From NCBI GenBank assembly GCA_945643635.1, contig CALZFC010000021.1:387001-451000 (forward strand): 64,000 nucleotides of DNA. The letters are read 5' to 3'. Positions 26,139 to 35,520 of the stretch are shown here, one piece after another. The position numbers and the translations under genes are program-made. The DNA is from Allodiplogaster sudhausi (Eukaryota; Nematoda; Chromadorea; Rhabditida; Diplogasteridae). The notes under the pieces are model-generated. The model was not told the origin of the DNA and ran no database searches. It saw only the letters and a program-made list of their open reading frames with translations. Numbering within the stretch: the stretch's first letter is position 1; every line of letters begins with the position of its first letter.

Positions 26139-29100
26139 TTACCAATCCTCATTATCGAGCGGTCTGGTATCGAATATCTTCGGCTTGGGGAAGTTAGGAG
26201 GCAGAGTCTTGCGCGAGACAGCGGTCCTCTGGAAGGGGGAAGCAGCTGTGGCCTTGAACGAAGAAGGGGTCGTCAGCTGCGGGGCAGGGGCAACCCCTCC
26301 GAATCCTCCCTGTCCTCCTTGATTTCCTCCTCCAAAGCCCGAGTTTGTGAATCCTCCACTCCCTGCACGCATCGATCCACCCCTCATCCTCAAGAACGAG
26401 CCGGGCTTCTCGTCCTGTAAAGATAAAATGAAAAAAAACACTCACGTTCCTTTTCTGATAACAGCAAAACACTTTAAATGCCTTAAAATCATTTCTCCCT
26501 CAATGTGATTTCAATGAGTCCACATCAGATCACTTCAATATTATTGTGCCATCTACTAACCTTATCCTCAGCAGCAATCTTCGAAAAGCCGAATCCCTGG
26601 CTCTTGTTATCTTCCAGCTGACCTCCGCCGAAGCGCGTAGCGGCAAATCCACTCGAGACAACCTTCTCGCCCAGCAAATAAAATGAACTTATCAAATGGA
26701 AATCAGGTTTCCAATTCCGTCACAGTAAAGCATTAAGAGAAAAACACCTCAAAATTGTGTCTTCCTCAATTAGATTTCAATTTTTCAAGTTTATTTCAAT
26801 ATTATTGTGTCATCTATTAACCTTCTTCTCCTCACAATCAGCAGCAATCTTCGAAAAGCCGAATCCCTGGCTCTCATTATCCTCCAGCTGACCTTCTCCA
26901 AAGCGCGAAGTGGCAAATCCACTCGAGACAGGATTCTCTTCCTGCAAATAAAATGAACTTATCAAAAGAAACTCCGGTTTCCATTTCACAGTAAAGAATA
27001 AAGAGAAAAACATCACAAAATTTTATCTTCCTCAATTATATTTCAATCTTTAATCATAAGTTTACTTAAATACTATTGTACCATCTATTAACCTTCTCCT
27101 CAGCAGCAATCTCCGTAATGACATTGCAGGCGATTGGCTCAGCCGGGGTTGAAGCTGATGGGGTCGTCATGCTTGCTTCAGCCGGAAACCAGTCCTTAAA
27201 TCAAGGAAATACAATAAATTTTAACAATCATATTTTTTTTATAATCTCTAATGGTAAGGATCATCACCTAAATCACAATTATCGTAACCCAACTAACGAA
27301 AATTGCATCCAAGCTTGGCAAGGTGTCAGAAAACTTTCATTAACCTCCTCGTCGCTTGCAATGCGCGCTTTCGTTTCCAATTCCGGCTTCGCTGCGACTC
27401 CTCCGATCGCTGATCCAACTCCAAACGCAGGTGTCGACTCCGATTCGACTGCGCCGTAGCCCGCCTTATCGCCAAATGATCGAGAATCCTGGACGAGAGG
27501 TTATATGGTCATCCCTCCCATATAACCCAGATTAGCCCCTTGCCGATGTACCGTTACATCTACCGTACTAATAAACACTTTATCAACATAGGACAACGCC
27601 CCGTGTGGGGTAGCAGGTGACAACAATAACAAAGGCGAGTGCATGTTAGCACGGCGAAAAAATAAGGCATGCAATTCAATGGCATGTTAGGCAGCAAATG
27701 AAGAGAGAGAAACTGAGAGAGAGAGAGAGTGCATGCAATTCAAGGCATGTTAGATATTAACAGTATAATATAATATGGGAAGGGGGTTTAGAGAGTGGGA
27801 ACGACGCCTCCTTGAGTGGCTGGAGAGGCCCTGACGTAAGCCGCGAAGCCTCCATCTGACTTCCATCTGCCCACTCTTTTAATTTGGTCTGAGGTGCGCC
27901 CCAAGGTGAGGAGACGAGACGATTGGCCATGCCCGAGCGAGCCGAATGAGAAGTGAATTGGGGAAGCGAGAGAGAATTAAACATTTTGGATATAAGCTTA
28001 GAAAAATGAGAAGGCGAGAGGTGGGAGAGAGGGTTGGATGCCGAGGGAAAGACCGGAGAAGACGGGAGTGAATCCGAGAGACCCTTGGTGACGAAACTCA
28101 ATACAATAGGAATACCTCCTAGGTCGACATGTACAGTAGAACTTAGGGACAATTGATCCGTCTTGGAACGACGGAGAGTGAGACACAAGATATGGTGCTG
28201 GAGAGAGAGGTCTTGCCATTTGAGCGCTGCAAGTTCACTCACTCTAAGACCAGCCAAATACTGAATTATAATAGCAAAATGAGGGCGAGAATCCACTGCA
28301 GACAAGGAAGCTTTAACAACACTGCGAACATGCGAATCAGAGAGGGCCTGGGCCCCTCGCGGGGGGAGAGAAGCGCGCTTGAGACCAGCAAATACTTGTG
28401 AACATAAAGGAGTGAGAGATTGTGAGGAGAAGAGGGAGAAAGCTGCTGAAAGCTGAGCAGCTTGTGACCGGGAAAGGGAGTGGTTGGCGGCAAAAGCAGT
28501 GAGAGAGAAGGGAGAGGAAGGATCTATTCCAGGGGGTAGTCTTCCAAGATATCCTCTCCAAGCGGAGGCGTAGCTCCTCCACGTGTTAGGTGCTCTTGAT
28601 GCAGCCAAAGCTCGCTCCACCGCTGCTCTCGCTCCTCCTCCGCCGATAGCAGCTGCTGCTCCTCCCAGAAGATGCCACTCTCGTCTCGTCGATCCTGCAG
28701 ATTAGAATACTCTCAGGGTGGGCGGGTGGGACCCTACACACCCTACGACGGCGATCGTAGAATGGTTACTCTTCTGCAACTTTGTCCTACCGCACCCTCC
28801 TACCGTAGTCTACGGTGCAAACCTGCACATCACTAGCCATTCAAACCTTTTTATTTCACGGTCCCTCTGGCAATGATGCTAATCATCAATAATATGGTCA
28901 TCCCTCCCATATAACCCAGATTAGCCCCTTGCCGATGTACCGTTACATCTACCGTACTAATAAACACTTTATCAACATAGGACAACGCCCCGTGTGGTAG
29001 AAAAACGAAAGTTCCCTTTGGGTTAGTTGACCAGGATGAATTCGAAATCGAAGTCAAGGGATTGCCTAGCAAAGCCCTGATTCAAGTGAGACCCGGGCAC

Positions 29101-32100
29101 GATCAACAGCCTGCCTTTGCTGACTATGAAAGAGTCCCTGACCCCTCCCTCCTTTTTAGCCTTGATAATCATGGGGAAGAAGTTCGCTGATTCCCAAACA
29201 GGGAAGCCCAGGATAACCTTAGTATTGTACAGCAAAATCTTTCCCATAGCCCTTGCTAACAGCGAAGGAGGAGGAACTGACCAACCAAAGATTCCAGAGG
29301 ACCAGATGTCGTGGCGAGAGAGTGCGTCGACTGCGCTCGCTCCACACTCCGGTTGTCTCGATACGAATCTGGAAACTTTTGCTGTTTCTGCTGATGCGCA
29401 GAGATCGATATCAGGGATACCCCATCTTCTGACACAATAATTGAACCAATGTGAATTGATTGCCCAGTCATCATGATCGATTTCTCTACTCAGTGCATCT
29501 GCTTGCTCGTTTAGTTCCCTAGGAATCCAGGAAAAGGAAGCCTCTCGATTAGGGGCATCTCAACAAGATGCCCCTAATCGAGAGTGCTATGTCTTGGAGG
29601 AGTGGGATTCTAGACCCTTTTTGGCAAATGGATACGGCCCCTAGATTGTCCGTGAGAAAAAGGAGTGATTTTCCCTGGAATCTCTGAGCTACTAGCAAGG
29701 CAGCCTGCTGAATCCCCAACAATTCTCTCGCTGTACTCGAAAAAGTCATTTGTAGCTCCGAAAGGTTCTTGGAAAAGGATACCCTTCCTTGGTCTGAGGC
29801 GATAAACCCACCTAATGCGACTGCTGATGCATCCGTCGTGGCCGTCGCATCCAGCCGACTCTCCAGCACTCTTCTCACGTCGCCTCTCTTCGCCAGTCTT
29901 AGCAAGTTCTCCAGAGCTTCATCTCCCAATGTTTGCCGTCTCCCTCTCTCCTCTGAAAATAAGAGATTGGATGCAAGAGTATCCGCAAGGGGTCTGGTAT
30001 AGATGGCTAGGCCGTATGAGATAGCGGAGAGGGAAGCTATCATGCCCAGAACTTGTTTCCTCAGATCTTTCCTCACTTGTAATACTTTAGCTTCCAGGTC
30101 TTCATTGGACGAACCCAGTACTATACCGTCGTCAAGATACAAGGTCGCATCTATTCCTTGAGATCTCCACCTCTTGACCAATGGGCGGAACAATTTAGTG
30201 ACCATCCAAGGGGCAGGGGCCAGACCAAATGGGATTGCCCTGAACTGGAAGTACTGAGATCCCCAACGGAAACCCAAAAACTTGCGATGTTCAGGCAAGA
30301 CTAGCAAATGATGATAGCAAGACTTCATGTCGAACACTGCCGCAACTCTGGCATGACTAAGAGATGTGAAGACTGACTCTAGTCCTTCGCATTTGAATTT
30401 AGGCACAGACAGGAATGTGTTCAGAAACGACAGATCTATAACTAGTCTCTTTTTTCTCCCTGAAACGACAATGATCCTGCTAGAGATAATTAGCTCTTGT
30501 TGTGCGACACATTCTACCGCCCCCGACGCGATCAGAGCTCGCAAATTATCTGTAACAAAGGCATTATCTTCCCCTGAAAGGTGGGATTGAGGTGCAAATC
30601 TGGGTTCTAACGTAACCCCTTCTAGGAAAGGGAGTCTGAAACCTTCTTCTAGAGCTCTGAGAAAATACTGAGGTGGGCCCAAATGCTTCCATTCTCCAAT
30701 ATTCTCGTGAATAGAGCCTGCCTTAAACTCCTCACCCTTAGTGGTCGTTCTGGGACGGCATCTCATGCTTGGCTCCGTCAAGGACGGCGCGAGCGACTGG
30801 GCAGTCTCTGATGAAGTGGCTCGACTTCTGGCAATGGTGGCATCTCGCCAGCGGCGAGCTGCGGTTTGGGCCAGAGGTGAAGCGGTCGATTTGCAGTTGT
30901 TGGCGCTGGACGAGAGTGACCAACTTGTCCACTGCAAATTAGCAATCAACTCACCCCCTTTGGCTCCCTCCTGCTCTTCCCGCAACTGACATTTTGCATC
31001 GGCACCGGACTGATTGGCCGCTTCTCCACGAAAGGGCCGGTTGTCTGCTGGGAGAGGTCTCTTTCTCGGATTGACTTCCCTCGCAGAGGTGCCCGCTGCC
31101 GCTGAAGTCGCCGCCGACTGGGCGATCTCCAGTGCTTGCCTGGTGACCTCGTCCAGTGCTCCCGTGCGGACCTTGGCCTTCTCCAGGGCATCCCAAAATC
31201 CAGCGTTGGTGTCTGCGAGCTGCATATGCGTCACTCGCTGCTCCAGCTTGAGCTTCGCCTCTGCGATGAAGTGGAGAGCTTCCTCGTAGGACCTCGCATG
31301 CTCTGCCTGATCGAGGTCGGAGAGGGCCTCCACCATGGGCTTAGCGCACTCTCGATACACTGCAAACTGATTGAATTTGACTTTTTCACCCTCACTCATC
31401 AAGTGACTGTGAACTGGTCCCGAGTCGCTCATCAAGCGCTCGGGAACCGGTCCACACTCACTCATCAAATGAGTGTGAACCGGATCACACTGACTCATCA
31501 AGTGAGTGTGATCCAGGGAATGCCCACCTTGGCCTTTGGGAAAACTACCTTTCATAGAGAGCTGCGGGACTTCTCTCCTCGGAAGGGGAGGAAGAGGCTG
31601 TGGAGTTGCCTCCATCAGCATCCGCTTCACTGTCTCTGCCAACTCCTGCGCTGACGGGAGGGAAACCAGTGCTGTGGGTGCGGCTGGAGTCGGCTGTTCG
31701 TTAACGACTGGCATACTGGAATTACATCAAGTATATCATCCGTGATTAAAATTAAAAATTAACCTCTATTAAAACCAATTAAAAAACAAACCTCACAACA
31801 AAAACCAAAGTCACCTACACACCCTACGACGGCGATCGTAGAATGGTTACCCTTCTGCAACTTTGTCCTACCGCACCCTCCTACCGTAGTCTACGGTGCA
31901 AACCTGCACATCACTAGCCATTCAAACCTTTTTATTTCACGGTCCCTCTGGCAATGATGCTAATCATCAATTATGAAAATAGATACAAAGTCGTAAAGCA
32001 AAGTATTCCAAGGAACAGCTGGTAAACCGACCAGGCCAAAGTCTACACTGCCTTCAAACTTGGAGGCGGCGGCCTCTTCGGGGTGCTCGTTGCCTAAGTC

Positions 32101-32908
32101 CGGAGATGGCGCGCGCGGTCCCATGCCCTGTGAATGGAGAATCCCTCATTGTTGAGAAAAACTTTGGCTAAGTTAATTTCAATATAACTAAAACATGCTT
32201 AATTTTTTTTTCAGGAAATAAGAACACGCAGCCTCTTGAACTCGTGGGTGTTGGGGTAGGGAATTGATGACACGTCACCTGCGGAGGCCAGCACTCGACC
32301 AACACGGAGACAGCGTCCCCGAGCATCGTGACGAGTCACCTGGTCGGGTCGGCATCCTCATCTCGATTCACCGACGAGAGAAGACTTCGAGCTCGGCGTA
32401 CGCCGAGGCAGAACGCTCCTTCTTGGCATCTGAGTCATCCTAAACAAAAATTCTTTGCTTATTTTGTGATTCCATGATAATACTTAAGATCAGCAATAAA
32501 CTTAAAATATTATCATGTTGAAAAAGCACGTTGAATGCAAATTGCGCCAGTGATTGAAGAGAGAAGAACGAACCTCGTCCCAAAGATGCAGAACCATCTG
32601 CACGCTCTTGCAGACAGCCATGAGGATGTCGACATTCTGCAAGACAAGAAAAGAATAAGATTAACGTTCTCATCCACATCTTTACACTTGGCAAAAATAA
32701 GTGGAGAAAAAAGGACAAGCCAAAGCATCTATTAAATATTGTTTTTGCATACAACTAAAGAACCTAAAATAGAACAACTGAAGGAGAAGGAGATATACAG
32801 AGGAAGGCCGGGAGGAAGAGAAAGAAAGAAGCAGACGAAGAGGAGAGATACACAGAGATAGAGAAATCGAGTGGCAGAGAGAGGAGAGGTGAAAGAGAGA
32901 CGAGGATG

Positions 32909-32955
<47 letters not shown>

Positions 32956-33301
32956 CCTCTCGCTTGTCCATAAAAAAAGAGAATGTTAAGGGGAGGCATA
33001 GGGCAGGGTGTCAGAGGCGATAGTGGGAATGGTCATGTGGCCCAGGCCATGAACGAGAAGAAGTAAGCCATGGGAAAGCAGAAGAGATCGGACATGAATG
33101 AACAAAACCTAATCACCCATTGAAGCCTTGTCGATAACAGGGCTCATAATCCCCAGCCCGCTCCGACCCCATCCCAGAGGTAACCTTCAGCTGGTCCGAG
33201 TCCAGGTGGTCAAGGATGTCGGATCGGACGATCCTCAGGGAATCTTCGATGCGGTAGATCATTTGCTGACGAAGCAGCTTCTCCTTGTGCGCCGTCGCCA
33301 T
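26139..33301 (-). CDS. FG-repeat, nucleoporin-like protein interrupted by a retrotransposon in an intron
   Basis: The C-terminal exons have the composition of a nuclear-pore FG protein: phenylalanine-glycine pairs (SFGDKAG, AFGVGS, GFGFSK, SGFGGGNQGG) in Ser/Thr/Gly/Ala-rich spacers. The last exon (26139-26414) ends FDTRPLDNEDW. Other exons, all phase 0 at their borders, are 26561 to about 26670, about 26826-26942, 27093-27196, 27345-27488 and 32032-32127 (the last with SVDFGL). More N-terminal exons are less sure: about 32330-32436, 32562-32650, and the first, 33117-33301, which reads from ATG into a helical segment (EKLLRQQMIYRIEDSLRIVR). The intron between 32032 and 27488 contains a complete PAT-like element; without it the intron would be about 75 nt. 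Which nucleoporin it might be, and whether the N-terminal exons belong here, is not certain. Confidence 0.6.
26440..27200 (-). repeat. Tandem exon-intron duplication (three related units of about 265 bp)
   Basis: The word GCAGCAATCT, at the 3' end of each exon on the coding strand, recurs at 26571, 26841 and about 27103, so spacing is about 270 and 261 bp. The first two units match along both the exon (SSGFA..RFG.GQLEDN.SQGFGFSKIAA) and the flanking intron. The third keeps the intron and the end of the exon (IAAEEK) but its 5' part differs. The gene evidently grew FG-bearing exons by local duplication. Confidence 0.8.
27505..27608 (-). repeat. PAT split direct repeat A1
   Basis: 104 bp, identical to 28894-28997. 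It starts ATGGTCATCCCTCCCATATA and ends CCCCGTGTGG. It forms the outer edge of the element next to the host splice acceptor. Confidence 0.95.
27757..28620 (-). CDS. Tyrosine recombinase of the PAT-like element, C-terminus frameshifted
   Basis: A 287-residue frame. Its N-terminal half (PNTWRSYASAWRGYLGRLPP) resembles the SAM-like core-binding domain of phage-type integrases. The catalytic domain shows the first arginine in YLAGLRVSELAALKW and the H-x-x-R motif in HSARSGMA. The expected final motif, GRWKS followed about six residues later by the nucleophilic tyrosine, is present but in the next reading frame, around 27840-27880. A single-base shift near 27895-27905 therefore separates H-x-x-R from the tyrosine. 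As written, the open frame lacks its nucleophile. It could be a real inactivating mutation or an indel error in a G-run. Confidence 0.88.
   Translation of the reverse strand: MERALAASRAPNTWRSYASAWRGYLGRLPPGIDPSSPFSLTAFAANHSLSRSQAAQLSAAFSLFSSQSLTPLCSQVFAGLKRASLPPRGAQALSDSHVRSVVKASLSAVDSRPHFAIIIQYLAGLRVSELAALKWQDLSLQHHILCLTLRRSKTDQLSLSSTVHVDLGGIPIVLSFVTKGLSDSLPSSPVFPSASNPLSHLSPSHFSKLISKMFNSLSLPQFTSHSARSGMANRLVSSPWGAPQTKLKEWADGSQMEASRLTSGPLQPLKEASFPLSKPPSHIILYC
28733..28889 (-). repeat. PAT split direct repeat B1
   Basis: 157 bp matching 31814-31970 with one difference (T at 28770 versus C at 31851). It is separated from A2 by the 4-bp junction TAAT (28890-28893). Confidence 0.95.
28894..28997 (-). 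repeat. PAT split direct repeat A2
   Basis: 104 bp identical to A1 at 27505-27608. Directly follows B1 and the TAAT junction, giving the internal B1-A2 unit that corresponds to the joined ends of the circular form. Confidence 0.95.
29023..29548 (-). pseudogene. RNase H C-terminal extension of the PAT-like polyprotein, out of frame
   Basis: After the stop of the long gag-pol frame, the minus strand continues in another frame with FSWIPRELNEQADALSREID, then DDWAINSHWF and IPDIDLCAS. This is the conserved region that follows RNase H in DIRS/PAT elements. It runs on to a frame ending near 29023 (start of that part at 29247). The break lies in a 43-nt perfect inverted repeat at about 29541-29583. 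Confidence 0.75.
29541..29583. repeat. 43-nt perfect palindrome inside the retrotransposon pol frame
   Basis: Two 19-nt arms (CTCTCGATTAGGGGCATCT and its exact complement) separated by 5 nt. It coincides with the point where the RNase H frame stops. Such quasi-templated inverted repeats are typical of template-switch mutations. Confidence 0.9.
29549..31714 (-). CDS. Gag-reverse transcriptase-RNase H frame of the PAT-like element
   Basis: A 721-residue open frame. Residues about 60-110 contain four copies of an HLMS..GPV-type unit. A helical gag region follows (CAKPMVEALSDLDQAEHARS). The gag zinc knuckle, CHHCQKSSHFIRDC (C-x2-C-x4-H-x4-C), is not in this frame but in the frame at 30738-30932, so gag is shifted near 30935. 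Downstream the same frame carries reverse transcriptase: VIDLSFLNTFL, AVFDMKSCYHHLLV, FRAIPFGLAPAPW and the catalytic YLDDGIVLG. RNase H follows with TTDASAVALGGF, a conserved glutamate (STARELLG) and LTDNLGAV. The frame ends early at 29549, at the palindrome. The element therefore has at least two lesions in this region despite its near-identical repeats. Confidence 0.9.
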   Translation of the reverse strand: MPVVNEQPTPAAPTALVSLPSAQELAETVKRMLMEATPQPLPPLPRREVPQLSMKGSFPKGQGGHSLDHTHLMSQCDPVHTHLMSECGPVPERLMSDSGPVHSHLMSEGEKVKFNQFAVYRECAKPMVEALSDLDQAEHARSYEEALHFIAEAKLKLEQRVTHMQLADTNAGFWDALEKAKVRTGALDEVTRQALEIAQSAATSAAAGTSAREVNPRKRPLPADNRPFRGEAANQSGADAKCQLREEQEGAKGGELIANLQWTSWSLSSSANNCKSTASPLAQTAARRWRDATIARSRATSSETAQSLAPSLTEPSMRCRPRTTTKGEEFKAGSIHENIGEWKHLGPPQYFLRALEEGFRLPFLEGVTLEPRFAPQSHLSGEDNAFVTDNLRALIASGAVECVAQQELIISSRIIVVSGRKKRLVIDLSFLNTFLSVPKFKCEGLESVFTSLSHARVAAVFDMKSCYHHLLVLPEHRKFLGFRWGSQYFQFRAIPFGLAPAPWMVTKLFRPLVKRWRSQGIDATLYLDDGIVLGSSNEDLEAKVLQVRKDLRKQVLGMIASLSAISYGLAIYTRPLADTLASNLLFSEERGRRQTLGDEALENLLRLAKRGDVRRVLESRLDATATTDASAVALGGFIASDQGRVSFSKNLSELQMTFSSTARELLGIQQAALLVAQRFQGKSLLFLTDNLGAVSICQKGSRIPLLQDIALSIRGILLRCP
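31814..31970 (-). repeat. PAT split direct repeat B2
   Basis: 157 bp, copy of B1. Forms the right edge of the element, followed directly by TTAT and host intron sequence. Confidence 0.95.
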
Positions 33302-34599
33302 TCTCTCGAGATTGCTGCTTACCTGAAGAAAAGAGCAGCAATAGGATATACCGAAAAATGGAGACTTCCTAAGGAACGCGAGAAATCATTTAAATTAGGC
33401 AATAACACACGCGGAGAGCCAAGCACATGTAAGGAAGCAACAAACAAAAGGCCTATTTGTTGTTAGATCGAGAGTAGTAAAATTAGTTTCGAAAGGGTTC
33501 TTCTCTTGTTAACACAAGGAAGCAGGAAAGAGAACAAGCTCGCATTTCCAATCATAGGACACCGAAAGATAAAAGACAATGAGCGGATCTAAACAACAAC
33601 GACGGGGGAAAGCAGAAGCAAACTGGGCACGGCCGTGCCACCACTGACAAGCCACCTCATTAGAGCGGCCCTCCCTCTCATACAGGTCGAGCGCGAGCTA
33701 CCTCCCTACCCCACCTTCCCCTCTTGATCTACAGCACTCTTGCTCTCTCTACCGCCTTTGCTTTCTCTCTCTTTCTCTCTATCGCCTTCGCTCGCTCTCT
33801 CTCTCTCTCTTTCTCTCTTTCTAAGTCCTCTCTCTCTCTCTCTTATATTTTCGACTCTCCCATTCTCGTCCTTTTCAGAGTGGATCCATGAATCGCGACC
33901 AGCACAATGGTAGCTGCGTGAACGAGAAGAAGGATGGAGAGAAAGGGGGAGAGAGCGAGAGGGCGAGAGAAAGAGAGCGAGTGTTTTATTCCTGGTGTAT
34001 CAAAAGTGCAAAAAAACATAACGTAGGACCGCCGAGAAGAAATAAGGAATATGGATGTGAAGTATGCCTTCACACGCATACTTCTGGTCTTGGGCGAAAG
34101 TTTAAAACGGCAAGAATGGTGAACTGCAAAGGAAGATAGCACAAAGGATTCATTCAAATCATGAACAAATGCAAGCCCAAAGTATCTAGGGCTGCTAAGT
34201 GTCAAACCATTCAATCATCCGAAGCACATCAGTTCCACGGAGGCAAAACAATTCTTGAGGAAAAATAACAAAGCTATCATAATTCAAAAATGAAATAAAC
34301 GTCATTCGAGAATGGACAGCTTAAAACGGAGCAGCCTCGATGTTCTAATTTCTTCAGGAGGAGAAAGAAGTTTAAAACGGTGCCATCATGTTACTGTAGC
34401 AGACTTTCTAAATCAGCAGACTTCTAATGAACGTTCATCCGAATTTTCACAATCGTTACAATTAATGTTTTGCACGGTGCACGAAATTCAAAGTGAATAA
34501 TTGCACGATCCTTTTTTGAAATGTGGTATTAACCATGCTCAGGCATCTATTACGTGTAAGAAAGGCAATCAGGAGGTAGAGAGAGAAAAGGAAAGAGAC

Positions 34600-34652
<53 letters not shown>

Positions 34653-34668
34653 TCAGGGAGTAGATATG

Positions 34669-34704
<36 letters not shown>

Positions 34705-34865
34705 GAGAGAGAGATAACAGGTAGGGGATAGGAGAAACAGAGAATGAGAGAGAGAGAGAACATGGAGGATACAGGAAAAAGCGAGAGAGAGAGAGAGATA
34801 GAGAGAGAGAACAGGGAGGGGATAGAGAAACAGAGAGAGAGAGAGAGAACATTGAGGGGATTGAG

Positions 34866-34905
<40 letters not shown>

Positions 34906-35520
34906 AGAGTGAAAGGAGATACCGATCGCTAGATAATCAACGCTTTGCAAAATTGGCTGGACGCGCCAAGACGTTCTCAACTCTTTAGTTTCTGGTGTGC
35001 AATAGGTGCCGGGGAGGCCTCGCGGCAAGAATTATCTCTCACTCTGAATGACTCTTGTTCACCCATCGCTCCCGCCTCGCACTCGTTCATCGTCGATGCC
35101 ATTTATGCAGGAACCGTGGGCTCGCCAGGATAAGAAGCAGGATGTTTAGACTAAATAACTGACACCGATAACTAATATTCTAAATTCTTTATGATTTTAA
35201 CAACGCATTGAAGAAAATTATAAACACGCATTACTCAATTTATTCGATGGCGTGAGACTTTCTTCTCGCCTAGGCAAACATATTTCATTCCGAAATTAAG
35301 AAATCACAAAGTGAAGTATTAAAGCAAGCACACCCGTATCCGGTCTATAGTTGTGGCTTAGAAGAAATACCCGTCATCTAATAAAAGCCATCACAAAACT
35401 AGCGAAAGACGATTGATGGGATTCTAAAAGTTATAAATGTTATCCGCTTGGCGGGAATAAGATAAGAGTAGATTTCGTTGCTTGCAACTTCGATTTCCGT
35501 GATCGTCACAGAAATAGTTC
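33302..35520. other. Intergenic, dominated by simple repeats
   Basis: Upstream of the FG-protein gene is a CT-rich stretch (33720-33845), which may be part of its promoter region. A large GA microsatellite occupies 34575-34915. The short frame at 34945-35130 has no recognisable features. The last few hundred bases are the probable 3' untranslated region of the carrier gene. Confidence 0.5.
34575..34915. repeat. GA microsatellite, about 340 bp with interruptions
   Basis: Blocks of (GA)n separated by partly repeated interruptions (GGGGATAGAGAAACAGAGA-type units), suggesting internal tandem growth. No coding content. Confidence 0.9.

Larger units (their letters stand above)
27505..31970 (-). 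mobile_element. PAT-like (DIRS-order) tyrosine-recombinase retrotransposon, 4,466 bp
   Basis: The element has the split-direct-repeat architecture A1 - ORF - B1A2 - ORFs - B2 known for PAT elements. A1 (27505-27608) equals A2 (28894-28997) exactly, and B1 (28733-28889) equals B2 (31814-31970) with one mismatch. On the minus strand it encodes gag with a CCHC knuckle, reverse transcriptase, RNase H and its downstream domain, and, between A1 and B1, a tyrosine recombinase. There is no integrase or LTR. PAT/DIRS elements replicate through a circular intermediate that the recombinase integrates, which fits the end structure here. TTAT abuts both ends. It lies in the same orientation as the host gene, inside one of its introns. 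Confidence 0.93.

Noticed and set aside
28733..28997. B1-A2 unit as a solo LTR
   Set aside because: The order of identical pieces (A1..B1A2..B2) and the recombinase gene fit split direct repeats, not LTRs; no TG..CA ends or 5-bp duplication.
34462..35028. 188-residue minus-strand frame
   Set aside because: Mostly Ser-Leu polymer from the GA/CT repeat; no supported exon.
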